A stretch of DNA of 64,000 bases from Halanaerobium congolense (GCF_004366375.1 NZ_SOEF01000003.1:1-64000); one strand, 5' to 3'; counted from the first letter of the stretch, positions 15,169 through 25,393 are shown. The notes: generated by a model not told the origin, from the letters alone. Program-made: numbers and translations.

Positions 15169-15498
15169 ATGGCAGAATTTAAAGATTTTATGAAATTAGA
15201 TATTAGAGTGGGAAAAATTATTGAAGCAGAAAACTTTGAAAAAGCTAATGACTCCGCTTACAAACTTAGGCTTGATTTCGGTGAGGATATTGGCCAAAAA
15301 AAATCAAGTGCTCAAATTACTGATTTATATAGAACAAAAGATTTAATTGGAAAACAGGTTCTTGCAGTTATTAACTTTCCACCTAAACAAATTGCTGATT
15401 TTATGTCAGAGGTATTGGTTTTAGGTATTTACAGTGAAAAAGGAGTAGTTTTAATTGAGCCTGAACAGGAAGTTAAACTTGGTTCAAGACTGGGCTGA
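15169..15498 (+). CDS. csaA: CsaA-type tRNA-binding/chaperone-like protein
   Basis: A 109-residue protein consisting only of the OB-fold tRNA-binding domain (EMAP-II type). It begins MAEFKDFMKLDIRVGKIIEA, with YKLRLDFGEDIGQKKSSAQI and IGKQVLAVINFPPKQIA in the middle and VVLIEPEQEVKLGSRL at the end. This is the layout of CsaA, described in Bacillus as an export-related chaperone and also able to bind tRNA. The ATG at 15169 follows GGGAGGG; upstream starts overlap the terminator. It is monocistronic by appearance. Confidence 0.88.
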   Translation: MAEFKDFMKLDIRVGKIIEAENFEKANDSAYKLRLDFGEDIGQKKSSAQITDLYRTKDLIGKQVLAVINFPPKQIADFMSEVLVLGIYSEKGVVLIEPEQEVKLGSRLG

Positions 15499-15602
15499 TT
15501 AAATGAATATCACTCTAAATTAGGTTTAATATTTTAAAATGAGAAAACTTATGATAAAGTATAAATAGAGTTATTTTTAATTAAGCTAAATGAGGTGTAG
15601 GA

Positions 15603-16133
15603 ATGAGTTTATCAATTATCGCAGCAATGGATGAAAATCAATTAATTGGTAATCAGGGAGATATGCCCTGGAGGTTACCGTCAGATTTACAGCATTTTAA
15701 ACAGATTACTATGGGATCACCAATAATAATGGGCAGAAAAACGTTCGAGTCTCTGGCCCAACCATTACCTGGTCGAACCAATATAATTATGACAAAAAAT
15801 AAAGATTATTCTGCTGAGGGATGTTTAATCGTTCATTCAGCAATAGAAATATTAAAGAAATTTTTAAACAAAAAAGAAAAAGAGGCGTTTATTATAGGCG
15901 GAGAAGAAATTTACAAACTCTTTTTACCCTATAGTAATAAGTTATATTTAACAATGATCGAGAATGAATTTTTTGGAGACACTTATTTTCCAGATATTAA
16001 TTGGCAAAATTGGGAAAAAGTATCAGAGGAAAAAGGTAAGACAGATAAAAATAATCCATATTTATATTCATATCAGATTTATAAGCGAAAAAATAAAATT
16101 TCCAGGAGTGATTTAAATGAAACAATATCTTGA
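15603..16133 (+). CDS. folA: Dihydrofolate reductase
   Basis: A 176-residue enzyme that reduces dihydrofolate with NADPH. Visible motifs are [29 protein letters not shown] (start through about residue 29, written here with its conserved W and D), [14 protein letters not shown] (cofactor loop) and [13 protein letters not shown]. The end overlaps the downstream thymidylate synthase start by 17 bases, indicating coupled translation. The pair regenerates tetrahydrofolate consumed by ThyA. Confidence 0.96.
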   Translation: MSLSIIAAMDENQLIGNQGDMPWRLPSDLQHFKQITMGSPIIMGRKTFESLAQPLPGRTNIIMTKNKDYSAEGCLIVHSAIEILKKFLNKKEKEAFIIGGEEIYKLFLPYSNKLYLTMIENEFFGDTYFPDINWQNWEKVSEEKGKTDKNNPYLYSYQIYKRKNKISRSDLNETIS

Positions 16134-16908
16134 AATGTGTCAGCATATTTTAGATAATGGAGTAGATAAACCAGATCGGACAGGTACAGGTACAAGAAGT
16201 ATTTTCGGTCATCAGTTAAGGTTTGATCTGCAGCAGGGTTTTCCTTTAATGACAACTAAAAAAATTTACTGGAAAGCTGTTGTCCACGAACTGCTTTGGT
16301 TTTTAAAGGGAGATACTAATATTCAATATTTGAATGATAATGATGTTCATATCTGGGATGAATGGGCTGATGAAAATGGTGATTTAGGTAATGTATACGG
16401 TCATCAGTGGCGCAGTTGGGAAGGCAGAGATGGCACAATAGATCAAATTTCTGAGGTAATTGAACAGATTAAAGAAAATCCTTATTCCAGAAGATTAATA
16501 GTAAATGCCTGGAATGTTGGTGATCTAGATAAGATGGCCCTCCCTCCCTGTCATCTCTTATTTCAATTTTATGTAGCAGAGGGTAAGTTATCCTGTCAAT
16601 TATATCAGAGGTCCTGTGATACCTTTTTAGGAGTTCCTTTCAATATTGCCAGCTACAGCTTATTAACTCATATGATTGCACATGTTGTCGATCTAGAACT
16701 AGGTGATTTTGTCTGGACTGGTGGTGATGTACATATTTATCAAAACCATTTTGATCAAATTAAAAAACAGCTGAGTCGGGAACCAAGACCTTTACCAAAG
16801 ATTAAAATTAATAAAGATACTGATGATATTTTTGAGATTGACTTTGAAGATATAGAACTGATTGGTTATGATCCTCATCCCACAATTAAGGGGAAAGTTT
16901 CAGTTTAA
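16117..16908 (+). CDS. thyA: Thymidylate synthase (ThyA type)
   Basis: A 263-residue enzyme that methylates dUMP to dTMP using methylene-tetrahydrofolate. The catalytic cysteine lies in [13 protein letters not shown] (about residues 142-154). The phosphate-binding [13 protein letters not shown] precedes it, and the dUMP-contact stretch [19 protein letters not shown] follows. The length matches the short bacterial form. A ribosome binding site CCAGGAGTG lies inside the folA coding region. Together with folA it forms a two-gene operon. Presence of ThyA means the FAD-dependent ThyX is probably not needed. Confidence 0.97.
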   Translation: MKQYLEMCQHILDNGVDKPDRTGTGTRSIFGHQLRFDLQQGFPLMTTKKIYWKAVVHELLWFLKGDTNIQYLNDNDVHIWDEWADENGDLGNVYGHQWRSWEGRDGTIDQISEVIEQIKENPYSRRLIVNAWNVGDLDKMALPPCHLLFQFYVAEGKLSCQLYQRSCDTFLGVPFNIASYSLLTHMIAHVVDLELGDFVWTGGDVHIYQNHFDQIKKQLSREPRPLPKIKINKDTDDIFEIDFEDIELIGYDPHPTIKGKVSV

Positions 16909-16995
16909 GAGTTATAAAATATAATAAAAATTTTAACTTCATTTCTATAAATAATTGCTTAATAAAATTATTTATACAGAAATAGGGGTGATATT

Positions 16996-17589
16996 TTGCG
17001 TTTAAAACAGGGATTTTATCAAAAAGATGCAGTACAGGCAGCAAAAGATCTGCTGGGCAAAGTAATTGTTAGAAAATATAATGATAAAACTATAAAGGTT
17101 AAAATTGTGGAAACTGAAGCCTACTGTGGAGCAGAGGACAAAGCTTCTCATGCTCACAATAATAAGAAAACCAAACGCACAGCTCCTATGTTTAAAAAAG
17201 GGGGCCATTCCTATATTTATTTGATTTACGGAATGTATTACTGTTTAAATGTGGTAACAGCAGCTGAAAATAACCCTCATGCGGTTTTAATCAGAGCAGT
17301 TGAGCCTCTAAAAGGACTAAATTATATTAAAGAAAATCGGCAGATTAAAAGCAGCAAAATTGAAAATTTAACAAATGGACCGGGAAAATTATCTCAAGCC
17401 CTCAAAATTAATAAGAATTTAAATGGCTGTAATTTAATTGAAAGTGATTTCCTATATATAATTGATACTGAAACAGAAGAATTTGAGATTGAAAACTCTC
17501 CCAGAATAAATATTGACTATGCTGAAGAATATAAAGATAAAAAATGGCGCTTTTTTATCAAAAATAATAAATATATTTCAAGATCGTGA
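16996..17589 (+). CDS. 3-methyladenine DNA glycosylase (AAG/MPG family)
   Basis: A 197-residue base-excision repair enzyme of the AAG family that removes alkylated purines. It has LLGKVIVRK, the catalytic region VKIVETEAYCGAEDKASHAH (catalytic glutamate in ETEAY), and the strand-insertion segment YIYLIYGMYYCLNVVT. RAVEPLKG and TNGPGKLSQAL follow. The likely start is TTG at 16996, preceded by AGGGGTG at good spacing; there is no closer ATG. It stands alone after thyA, with no terminator seen between. Bases 17590-17743 after it hold no clear gene. Confidence 0.92.
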   Translation: MRLKQGFYQKDAVQAAKDLLGKVIVRKYNDKTIKVKIVETEAYCGAEDKASHAHNNKKTKRTAPMFKKGGHSYIYLIYGMYYCLNVVTAAENNPHAVLIRAVEPLKGLNYIKENRQIKSSKIENLTNGPGKLSQALKINKNLNGCNLIESDFLYIIDTETEEFEIENSPRINIDYAEEYKDKKWRFFIKNNKYISRS

Positions 17590-17743
17590 ACTGAAGAAAA
17601 AAATTTATGCTTATTACCCTTTAGATGGAAATTTGATTGATCAGGGATCTCATCAGTATGGATGAACTTATGATCTGGGATCGAATGTTAACTATCAATG
17701 AGACTAGAGAGGTAGCTTTTTGAATTTAAAATCTTTTCTTAAG

Positions 17744-17772
17744 TTGACAGCCGGCAGTATTTCTGCTAAACT
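17744..17772 (+). promoter_or_regulatory. Predicted promoter of trpB
   Basis: TTGACA (17744-17749), 17-base spacer, TAAACT (17767-17772), forty bases ahead of the trpB ATG at 17812. Confidence 0.6.
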
Positions 17773-17811
17773 TTTATTAAATTCTAAAAATTTGAGATGG
17801 AGGCTGAGAGA

Positions 17812-19020
17812 ATGAATAAGAAGAGTCGAGATGAGAAGAGAGATGGGTTTTTTGGTGATTTTGGAGGTAGTATAGTTCCACCTGAGTTATCAGAGGTTTT
17901 AAAAGATTTAAAAGAAGCTTTTTTTGAAATTAAAGATGAAAAAGAATTTAGAGATGAACTAGCTTATCTATTTAAAGACTATGTTGGTAGACCCAGTCCC
18001 TTATATTTTGCTAAGAGTCTAACTGAAGAAGTTGGAGGTGCAAAAATATATTTAAAAAGAGAGGATTTAAACCACACTGGGGCTCATAAAATTAACAACT
18101 GTATTGGTCAGGCTTTACTCGCTCGTAAGATGGGTAAAAAAAGAATTATTGCCGAAACTGGTGCCGGACAGCATGGTGTAGCAACTGCAACAGCCTGTGC
18201 TTTGTTTGATATGGATTGTATTGTCTATATGGGAGAAGTTGACATTAAACGCCAGGAATTAAATGTCTTTAGAATGAAACTTTTAGGAGCTGAAGTACGT
18301 CCAGTAACAGCTGGAGATGCAACATTGAAAGATGCAGTTGATGAAGCATTAAAAGATTTTGTTGAAAACGCTGATGATACTTTCTATATGCTGGGTTCTG
18401 CAGTTGGACCAGATCCTTATCCAACTATGGTCAAAGAATTTCAGTCAATTATAGGTAAAGAAGCTAGAAAACAAATTCTTGAAAAAGAAGATAAGTTACC
18501 TGATTATATAGTTGCCTGTGTAGGTGGAGGAAGTAATGCAATTGGGCTATTTGCTCCTTTTGTTGATGATGAAGAAGTAAATATTCTAGGTATTGAGCCG
18601 GGCGGTAAAGGTGCTAAGCCTGGAGAAAATGCAGCACCATTAACCTATGGTAAACCAGGCGAACTTCACGGTTTTAAAAGTTATGTCTTATATGATGATG
18701 GTGATGTTGTTTCTCATACTCATTCTATAGCTGCCGGTCTAGATTATCCTGGAGTTGGTCCAGAACATAGTTATCTTAAAAATTCAGGTAGAGCTAATTA
18801 CACAACAGCAAATGACCAGGAAGCTCTGGATGCTTTCCATTTATTATCAGAAAAAGAAGGAATTATTCCCGCCTTAGAAAGTGCTCATGCTGTAGCAGGT
18901 GGAATGAAAGTAGCTGCCGAATTAGATAAAGATCAAATTGTAATTATTAATCTTTCTGGACGCGGAGATAAAGATGTAGTTCAAATCAAAGATTTACACG
19001 AGAATGGCAATTTAAAATAA
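17812..19020 (+). CDS. trpB: Tryptophan synthase beta chain
   Basis: A 402-residue pyridoxal-phosphate enzyme of the TrpB1 type, joining indole and serine to make tryptophan. Evidence is the cofactor lysine in [14 protein letters not shown], the catalytic glutamate region [16 protein letters not shown], the phosphate-binding [14 protein letters not shown] and the ending [11 protein letters not shown]. The ATG at 17812 follows ATGGAGGCTGAG at proper spacing. No trpA or other trp gene is adjacent, although TrpB normally works in a complex with TrpA. It may salvage indole alone, or trpA may lie elsewhere. It has its own promoter and terminator. Confidence 0.95.
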   Translation: MNKKSRDEKRDGFFGDFGGSIVPPELSEVLKDLKEAFFEIKDEKEFRDELAYLFKDYVGRPSPLYFAKSLTEEVGGAKIYLKREDLNHTGAHKINNCIGQALLARKMGKKRIIAETGAGQHGVATATACALFDMDCIVYMGEVDIKRQELNVFRMKLLGAEVRPVTAGDATLKDAVDEALKDFVENADDTFYMLGSAVGPDPYPTMVKEFQSIIGKEARKQILEKEDKLPDYIVACVGGGSNAIGLFAPFVDDEEVNILGIEPGGKGAKPGENAAPLTYGKPGELHGFKSYVLYDDGDVVSHTHSIAAGLDYPGVGPEHSYLKNSGRANYTTANDQEALDAFHLLSEKEGIIPALESAHAVAGGMKVAAELDKDQIVIINLSGRGDKDVVQIKDLHENGNLK

Positions 19021-19093
19021 CTAAAATATGAATTTCATTATACTATTTATGATGAATCATTGAAACTATAAAACAATAATGAATTTTAATAAG

Positions 19094-19129
19094 GCTGAAT
19101 ATTTCTTGATAGTGATATTCAGCTTTTTT
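19094..19129 (+). terminator. Terminator after trpB
   Basis: GCTGAATAT (19094-19102) pairs with ATATTCAGC (19115-19123), followed by TTTTTTA. Confidence 0.75.
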
Positions 19130-19174
19130 ATATTAAATTTAATAAAATAAAAATTTAAATAGAGGTGTTAATAA

Positions 19175-19675
19175 ATGGAAAAAGTAGATTTTAATCAAGT
19201 TTTAAATAATTATAATGAAGTACTGCCCAAAGGAGTATTTTTAACAACTAAAAATAATGGAGAAATAAATACAATGACAATGGGCTGGGGAACTGCTGGT
19301 TTTATCTGGAACAAAAATATTTTAATGGCACCTGTTAGAAAATCACGCCATACACATAAGCTAATCGAAAACAGCAAATATTTCACAGTCAGTGTACCAC
19401 TAAATGGTCAGCTGAAAAAAGAACTTCAGTTTTGTGGAACTAAGTCCGGCAGAGACTATAATAAAATTGAAGAGTTGAATCTAGAACTAGCAGAGGTTGA
19501 AGAATCTGAAGTTCCAATCATCAAAGGAAACGATCTGCACTTTATCTGTAAAATTAAATATCAGCAGGATATGTTAAAAGAAAACTTGGATCAAGATGTT
19601 TTAGAAAAGATGTATCCTGATAAAGACATGCACACATTTTATTACGGAGAAGTCGCTGCAGTTTATAGAGAATAA
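19175..19675 (+). CDS. Flavin reductase-like domain protein
   Basis: A 166-residue FMN-binding split-barrel protein of the flavin-reductase-like/flavoredoxin family. Conserved stretches are LPKGVFLTTKNNGEINTMTM (about residues 17-36), MGWGTAGFIWNKN, MAPVRKSRHTHKLIENS and FCGTKSGRDYNKIE. Members transfer electrons between NAD(P)H or reduced partners and flavin; the physiological partner is unknown here. It stands alone with an AGAGGTG ribosome binding site. Anaerobes often have several such genes, and the substrate is not predictable. Confidence 0.85.
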   Translation: MEKVDFNQVLNNYNEVLPKGVFLTTKNNGEINTMTMGWGTAGFIWNKNILMAPVRKSRHTHKLIENSKYFTVSVPLNGQLKKELQFCGTKSGRDYNKIEELNLELAEVEESEVPIIKGNDLHFICKIKYQQDMLKENLDQDVLEKMYPDKDMHTFYYGEVAAVYRE

Positions 19676-19888
19676 TAATTTAAGTATATTTATTAGAAGA
19701 GTTAAAAGTTAGCTCAGCTGCAATTTTAAATAAAATGAAATAAAAGCAGAGGCTCTAGAAGTAAAAAGTTTTCGCTAAGATGGGGATTTGATCAGCTTTT
19801 TAATTTATGAGGCTTTATCAAAAGTGCTCCTAAAAGATAAAATTTGCTGATTTTAACTCATTTCAGTGAAAACTAACTTTTTAAGTAA

Positions 19889-19920
19889 AAACTTCGTAAA
19901 ATTATTATTTTACGAAGTTT
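19889..19920. terminator. Bidirectional terminator-like palindrome
   Basis: AAACTTCGTAAAAT (19889-19902) and ATTTTACGAAGTTT (19907-19920) form a perfect 14-base-pair stem with a four-base loop, followed by TATT. Confidence 0.65.
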
Positions 19921-19996
19921 TATTAAGTGTTATTAAGTGTCTAATTATATTTATCTTATTTACTTTAAATTAGCTATCCTAAATTTATTCTTTTTA

Positions 19997-20032
<36 letters not shown>

Positions 20033-20046
20033 TTCAAAAAATTAAA

Positions 20047-20082
20047 TACCGAGTACTTATAATTTTTAATAAGTACTCGGTA
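20047..20082 (-). terminator. Terminator of ldh
   Basis: TACCGAGTACTTAT (20047-20060) and ATAAGTACTCGGTA (20069-20082) form a 14-base-pair stem. On the minus strand it lies just past the ldh stop and is followed by TTTAATTTTTT. Confidence 0.8.
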
Positions 20083-20106
20083 CTAAAAATTTATCTGTGC
20101 TAAAAT

Positions 20107-21060
20107 TTAAATGTTGATTTCTTTAATGTTTTCTTTCAAATGCTCTGCTGATTCTTTAAAAGCTTTTTCTTCATCTTCGGACAGCGGCAGTTCTAAAACT
20201 TTTTTAATTCCATTAGAATTTATTAAAGTTGGTAAACTTAAACTCATATCTTCAACTCCATAATAACCTTCCATTAATGATGAAACTGTTAAGACTGCAT
20301 TCTCATCTCTTAAAATAGCTCTGGCTATTCTAGAAACTGCTAAAGCAACTGCATAAAATGTAGATCCCTTTTTCTCAATAATTTCATAACCAGCATTTTT
20401 TACCTGATCACTTATTTCTTTAAGATCATTATCTGCACATCCCTTTTTACAAATAGGACAATAATTATCTATTTGAGTTCCTGCAATATTGGTTAAACTC
20501 CAGACCGGAACTTCACTATCACCATGTTCACCAATAATATAACCGTGAACATTACTTGCAGCAACTCCACAGTTTTTGCTTAACAATGATCTAAAGCGAG
20601 AACTGTCTAATACTGTTCCTGATCCCAGAACTCTGTTAGCTGGAAATCTTGATATTTTATAAGTTAAATAAGTTAAAATATCAACCGGATTAGTGACAAC
20701 TAACAGTATTCCTTCCTGATTATACTTAGTAATTGAAGGTATAATATTCTTGAAAATACCAGTATTTTTCTTAATTAAGTCCAACCTAGTTTCTCCTGGT
20801 TTTTGCGCTGCACCAGCTGTAATTATTATTAACTTAGCATCTGCTAAGTCCTTATAATCACCTGCATAAATATCAACTGGATTTACAAAGGAAGCACCAT
20901 GCCTTAAATCCATTGCTTCTCCCTCAGCCTTATCCTGATCAAGATCAATTAAAACTATTTCTGAACCTACACCCTGAACCATTAAAGCATAAGCAGTTGT
21001 TGCACCAACTCCTCCAGCTCCAATGACGGCGATCTTATTAGGATTTATCTTATTATTCAT
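20107..21060 (-). CDS. ldh: L-lactate dehydrogenase
   Basis: A 317-residue NAD-dependent enzyme reducing pyruvate to L-lactate at the end of sugar fermentation. It has the dinucleotide-binding motif [12 protein letters not shown] (about residues 15-26), the catalytic histidine in [14 protein letters not shown], the pyruvate-gripping arginine in LDSSRFR and [11 protein letters not shown] cysteine-bearing insert, [14 protein letters not shown], replaces the usual loop after the active site; several clostridial LDHs carry a similar insert. Malate dehydrogenase is the main alternative, but the loop residues [12 protein letters not shown] suit lactate. Confidence 0.93.
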   Translation of the reverse strand: MNNKINPNKIAVIGAGGVGATTAYALMVQGVGSEIVLIDLDQDKAEGEAMDLRHGASFVNPVDIYAGDYKDLADAKLIIITAGAAQKPGETRLDLIKKNTGIFKNIIPSITKYNQEGILLVVTNPVDILTYLTYKISRFPANRVLGSGTVLDSSRFRSLLSKNCGVAASNVHGYIIGEHGDSEVPVWSLTNIAGTQIDNYCPICKKGCADNDLKEISDQVKNAGYEIIEKKGSTFYAVALAVSRIARAILRDENAVLTVSSLMEGYYGVEDMSLSLPTLINSNGIKKVLELPLSEDEEKAFKESAEHLKENIKEINI

Positions 21061-21234
21061 CTTATATCACCTCATTAAAGTATAGTCTAACTCATTTATA
21101 TAAAATTCTTTATTTCTCAATATTAAGTATAGCATTTTTATCAAGAATAAAAGTAAAATACTTTACATTAAAAAGGATTTATGATTAAGCCAAGAAAAAT
21201 TTATTAGTACCTTTCCTTATAGACATATCCAGAA

Positions 21235-21921
<687 letters not shown>

Positions 21922-22024
21922 TTAAATATTTTGCAGCATTATTTAATTATAACAAAAGCAAAAATGATTGCAAAACAGTAAAAAAATTTCTGTCTCACAA
22001 TCATTAATATATAAATTTTTATAT

Positions 22025-22369
22025 TTAGTAATTTAAAGGGATAATTAATTCTCGCCCTGGATTAATTACAGCTGAATCTATGTTATTAATTTTTTTGATT
22101 TTATAAATTACTTTTCTTAAATCAACATCACTTTTATTATAATATTGTGAGGCGATTGACCAGAGAGATTCTCCATTTTTTATCTCATGATTAATAAAAT
22201 TACTGCTGTTTTCACCAGAACTAATTAGTGAAAACACTGATATTAAAATAATGATTAAAACTAAAATAGCAATTAAAACTGCTAGAATTTTAAAAAAGAC
22301 CGATTTTCCAACTCTATCTTTTGTCTTAACTCCCTGATAATTTATAATATAAGAATTTAAACCATTCAT
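22025..22369 (-). CDS. yneA: LysM membrane protein, YneA-like SOS cell-division inhibitor
   Basis: A 114-residue protein with one N-terminal transmembrane helix (about residues 27-50, FFKILAVLIAILVLIIILIS) and a single C-terminal LysM domain (EIKNGESLWSIASQYYNKSD). Size, layout and divergent position from lexA match YneA of Bacillus, which delays division after DNA damage by binding peptidoglycan outside the membrane. The function is inferred from this synteny. Its promoter is near-consensus and carries a LexA-box-like site in the spacer. yneB follows 133 bases downstream. Confidence 0.8.
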   Translation of the reverse strand: MNGLNSYIINYQGVKTKDRVGKSVFFKILAVLIAILVLIIILISVFSLISSGENSSNFINHEIKNGESLWSIASQYYNKSDVDLRKVIYKIKKINNIDSAVINPGRELIIPLNY

Positions 22370-22410
22370 AAATAATCCCTCCCATTTATTTTTAATGAAA
22401 CACCTGTACT

Positions 22411-22422
22411 AAACAACTGTTT
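22411..22422. promoter_or_regulatory. LexA-box-like site 1
   Basis: AAAC-AACT-GTTT, a match to the Gram-positive LexA box (GAAC-N4-GTTC) with two outer changes. It lies in the leader of yneA, downstream of its promoter. Confidence 0.5.
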
Positions 22423-22430
22423 GTATTTAT

Positions 22431-22459
22431 ATTATAGCAGTACGTATGTTCATTGTCAA
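22431..22459 (-). promoter_or_regulatory. yneA promoter with LexA-box-like site 2 in the spacer
   Basis: On the minus strand, TTGACA (complement of 22454-22459), 17-base spacer, TATAAT (complement of 22431-22436): perfect consensus. GTAC-GTAT-GTTC (22440-22451) lies inside the spacer, so bound LexA would cover the promoter. Confidence 0.8.
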
Positions 22460-22468
22460 GGATTATTT

Positions 22469-22507
22469 GAACGATTGTTTGTCTATTATTAAAATTTATG
22501 TTATAAT
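22469..22507 (+). promoter_or_regulatory. lexA promoter overlapped by LexA box 3
   Basis: TTGTCT (22479-22484), 17-base spacer, TATAAT (22502-22507). GAAC-GATT-GTTT (22469-22480) overlaps the -35, which fits negative autoregulation. Confidence 0.8.
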
Positions 22508-22535
22508 AGAAGAAAATAAGAATGGAGGAATCATT

Positions 22536-23159
22536 ATGGAAGATCTATCTAAAAGACAACAAAGTATTTTACAATTTATTATAGATGAAATAAAATCTAA
22601 AGGATATCCACCTTCTGTGCGTGAAATTGGAAAAGCAGTTGGATTAAAGTCTCCTGCTTCTGTTCACAGTCATTTAAAAACTCTAGAAAAACTTGATTAC
22701 TTACGCAGGGATCCTTCTAAACCAAGGGCTATTGAGGTTATATATAATAATGATCAAGAAAATAAAACTGATAAAGAAATAATTAATATTCCGATAGTTG
22801 GCAAGGTAACTGCAGGAGCTCCTATTCTTGCAGAAGAAAATATTGAGGATTATTTCCCTCTTCCTTTAAGCTATTTAAAGGTAGGTAATAATGACTTATT
22901 TATGCTTAAAGTAAGTGGTGATAGCATGATTGAAGCCGGTATACACGATGGTGATTATGTAATCGCAGAAAAACAGAGTTATGCTCAAAACAATGATATT
23001 GTTATTGCTCTTCTAGATGATGAAGCAACTGTAAAGCTCTTTTTTAAAGAAGAAGATCATATTAGATTACAGCCACAAAATTCTGCCTATGAACCAATTA
23101 TTTCTAAAAATGTTATGATTCTCGGTAAAGTCATTGGTCTTTTTAGAAAATTTGATTAA
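22536..23159 (+). CDS. lexA: LexA repressor
   Basis: A 207-residue SOS repressor. The N-terminal winged helix ([20 protein letters not shown], then [20 protein letters not shown]) binds LexA boxes. The cleavage site is the Ala-Gly pair in [12 protein letters not shown]. The self-cleaving protease dyad is Ser in [15 protein letters not shown] and Lys in [10 protein letters not shown]. The ATG at 22536 follows TGGAGG; longer upstream starts would overlap the promoter. RecA filaments would trigger cleavage, releasing yneA-yneB and recA, whose promoters carry matching sites in this window. Confidence 0.96.
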   Translation: MEDLSKRQQSILQFIIDEIKSKGYPPSVREIGKAVGLKSPASVHSHLKTLEKLDYLRRDPSKPRAIEVIYNNDQENKTDKEIINIPIVGKVTAGAPILAEENIEDYFPLPLSYLKVGNNDLFMLKVSGDSMIEAGIHDGDYVIAEKQSYAQNNDIVIALLDDEATVKLFFKEEDHIRLQPQNSAYEPIISKNVMILGKVIGLFRKFD

Positions 23160-23226
23160 AATAAAATAATATTTGCTTGACTACATTTATCTTGATAAAA
23201 ACCAAACTATACTAAAAACCAAAAAA

Positions 23227-23250
23227 AGCTAAGCAAATTAATGCTTAGCT
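23227..23250. terminator. Terminator between lexA and the udg gene
   Basis: AGCTAAGC (23227-23234) pairs with GCTTAGCT (23243-23250). The run of seven A before it gives a T tract on the minus strand, so it mainly serves the minus-strand operon ending at 23308; it can also stop lexA transcripts. Confidence 0.7.
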
Positions 23251-23307
23251 AAATAAAATGATATTTTATTATATTTTTATTTTCAAAAACATAATCAAAT
23301 CTTTAAA

Positions 23308-23940
23308 TTAAAATTCTCCGCTGTTGGATAATTCTTTTATTCGATCAGCGGCTTTTTTTATTAATTTAAAATCATGCCAGCTGTATTTTTTCATCTTTTC
23401 GTTTCTCAATAAATAAGCAGGATGAAAAGTTGGCAGAATGTATAAATCTCCCCTTTTAAACCATTTACCACGAACATTAGTAATTGATTCTTCAGGGTTA
23501 ATTAAATATTTAGTGGCTGTCGAACCAAGGGTAACAATTACTTTGGGCTGAATTAATTCAATTTCTGAGCTCAAAATTGATACACAGGCTTCAAACTCAT
23601 TCTGGCGCGGAGCCCGATTTCCAGACGGCCTACACTTAATAACATTTGTAATATACAGTTCTTTTCTTTTTAAATTGACAGAGGCAAGAATCTTATCCAT
23701 CAATTTACCAGCGCGTCCTACAAAAGGCCTTCCCAAACGATCTTCGTTAGCACCTGGTCCTTCACCAATTAGCATAATTTTATTTTTTAAATTTCCTTCT
23801 CCCATCACAACTCCATTAGCATTTTCACGAAGCTGACATCGCCTACATTTTAAGGCTTCTTTTTTTAATCTCTCGTAATTATCATTGGGATAAGAAAATA
23901 ACTGCTGAATTTTAAAATTACCATCCTGATCAAATAGCAT
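23308..23940 (-). CDS. Family 4 uracil-DNA glycosylase
   Basis: A 210-residue iron-sulfur uracil-DNA glycosylase (UdgA/family 4). It has cysteines in CRRCQLRENA (about residues 30-39), the catalytic motif GEGPGANEDRLGRPFVGRAG, the CRPSGNRAPRQNEFEAC segment and the C-terminal motif FHPAYLLRNE. It removes uracil from DNA as the first step of base excision repair. The start is set at the ATG at 23938-23940, because GGGAGGAA lies just upstream; a longer start lacks such a site. The gene follows a TPR gene and is last in the leftward run. Confidence 0.9.
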   Translation of the reverse strand: MLFDQDGNFKIQQLFSYPNDNYERLKKEALKCRRCQLRENANGVVMGEGNLKNKIMLIGEGPGANEDRLGRPFVGRAGKLMDKILASVNLKRKELYITNVIKCRPSGNRAPRQNEFEACVSILSSEIELIQPKVIVTLGSTATKYLINPEESITNVRGKWFKRGDLYILPTFHPAYLLRNEKMKKYSWHDFKLIKKAADRIKELSNSGEF

Positions 23941-23982
23941 TAAATTCCTCCCACTTAGAACAAAGCACAATATTCTGGATTT

Positions 23983-24624
23983 TTATTCTATAAAATCTTG
24001 ATATTCATCATCTGCCAATGCCTTGAATAAATTTCTAGCACTAGCTGCTTCTAAAACTGCTCTAACATAATTCCCATTTTCGTAAAATGCATAGCCTTTA
24101 ATTAAATGAGAATACTCATTCTCCTGCATTGACAGCGCCTGATTAGCATAATCTAGCGCCTTATCATATTCTTTTATTTCTACCAAAGCAGCAGCTGCAT
24201 GGTTTAAAGCCCAGAAATTATTACTATCTATTTCAAAAATATATTCAAATAATGAAACAGCAGATTGATAGTTTTTATTTATTACCTCTTTAAAAGCAGC
24301 ATAATTTAACAGCAACAAATTATCATGATCACTATAATTTTGCCAATCTTCTAAATACGGAGAAACAGCAGCGTTAAATTCCTTTCGACTCACACTGCTG
24401 CCGAAAACATCTATAATTTTATATGCATTCTCAATATCTCCTATATTAGCATATGCTACTGCCAGAGTATAATTTAAAATAATGTTACTTTTATCCTGTT
24501 GAAGCTGAACTCTAGTAGTTTCAATTAATTCTTCCCAATTATACTTTGATTCAGCTGCTGTATTGATGGGAAAAACTGTTATAATAATTATAATTGTAAA
24601 GAAAATCAAAAACTTATTTTTCAA
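23983..24624 (-). CDS. Exported TPR-repeat protein
   Basis: A 213-residue protein with a signal peptide or N-terminal anchor (KNKFLIFFTIIIIITVFPINTAAE, residues about 2-25) and at least four tetratricopeptide-like helical pairs. The clearest are NYTLAVAYANIGDIENAYKI and ALNHAAAALVEIKEYDKALD. TPR proteins serve as interaction scaffolds, and no partner is evident. It sits between hfq and the udg gene on the same strand. A second TPR protein lies at 51717-52922. Function unknown. Confidence 0.75.
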   Translation of the reverse strand: MKNKFLIFFTIIIIITVFPINTAAESKYNWEELIETTRVQLQQDKSNIILNYTLAVAYANIGDIENAYKIIDVFGSSVSRKEFNAAVSPYLEDWQNYSDHDNLLLLNYAAFKEVINKNYQSAVSLFEYIFEIDSNNFWALNHAAAALVEIKEYDKALDYANQALSMQENEYSHLIKGYAFYENGNYVRAVLEAASARNLFKALADDEYQDFIE

Positions 24625-24678
24625 GAATAAACCAACTTTCTTTGACTAAATTGTTATACCTTAATTAAAATAATTTTG

Positions 24679-24915
24679 TTATTCACCTAAATCAAGAAGA
24701 CCGCTAATTTTTTCAACCGGAGCAATAGTAGAAATAGCATGCTTATAAATCATCTGATCTCGCTCATCACTTCTCAAAATAACTGTGAAGTTATCATAGG
24801 CTGTAATTTTTCCCTTTAATTGATAACCATTAACAAAATAGACAATGACTTCAATATCTTTCTCATGAACATGTTTTAAAATGTGGTCCTGATAATTAAT
24901 GTTATTATTATTCAT
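24679..24915 (-). CDS. hfq: RNA chaperone Hfq
   Basis: A 78-residue Sm-fold protein that forms a hexamer binding small RNAs and poly(A) or U-rich mRNA sites. The Sm1 region is IEVIVYFVNGYQLKGKITAYDNFTVIL in outline (VNGYQLKG and the conserved D of DNF), and Sm2 is IYKHAISTIAP. The length is typical for Firmicute Hfq without the long C-tail. It is downstream of mutS-mutL-miaA-trx, the usual miaA-hfq linkage. Confidence 0.95.
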   Translation of the reverse strand: MNNNNINYQDHILKHVHEKDIEVIVYFVNGYQLKGKITAYDNFTVILRSDERDQMIYKHAISTIAPVEKISGLLDLGE

Positions 24916-25012
24916 CTCTTCTGCAGCCCCCTTTTATATTTTTAAAGCTCTCTATTTATAAATTCAATATTATTTAGAAAATTCCTGCAAAGAAGTACAA
25001 ATAATAAAATTA

Positions 25013-25393
25013 TTAATTATTTTCTTCATCTAATTCTTGAAAATATGAATTACTACTACCAAAATATGATTTAAGTTGATAATATATATCATTAGGAGAG
25101 CGGACTCCAAAACCTGTATAAACAGCTTTACCCTCTTTAAAAACTTTAGAGACTGGAACAGAATTAATATCATAGCGTTTAAATATTTCAGGAGCATCAG
25201 TTAATTTTAATTGATAGAGCTTTAATTCAGGAAAAGAATCGATAACCTGATTTATGTTTTTCTCTGCTAACTGACAGTAACCACAATCATCGTTAGAAAA
25301 AAGAACAAAAAATGCATCTTTTTCTTCTAATAACTTATCAAACTCATCTCCACTAGAAATCAATTTCTTTTCTTTTTTGGTATTCTTGTTCAT
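25013..25393 (-). CDS. Thioredoxin-like protein with CGYC motif
   Basis: A 126-residue thioredoxin-fold protein without signal peptide. The redox motif is DDCGYCQLAEKN (about residues 35-46), where thioredoxin has WCGPC. The cis-proline region is INSVPVSKVFKEGKAVYTGF. It is probably a thiol-disulfide exchange protein or bacterial-type monothiol carrier; its partner is unknown. Its start lies 41 bases inside the end of miaA, so the two are translationally linked. The gene is between miaA and hfq, an unusual insertion in that linkage. Confidence 0.78.
   Translation of the reverse strand: MNKNTKKEKKLISSGDEFDKLLEEKDAFFVLFSNDDCGYCQLAEKNINQVIDSFPELKLYQLKLTDAPEIFKRYDINSVPVSKVFKEGKAVYTGFGVRSPNDIYYQLKSYFGSSNSYFQELDEENN

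Noticed and set aside
17590-17700. A short frame after the glycosylase gene reading AYYPLDGNLIDQGSHQYG, which resembles the start of a LamG-like domain.
   Set aside because: It is only about 20 residues before a stop, with no start signal; chance similarity cannot be excluded.
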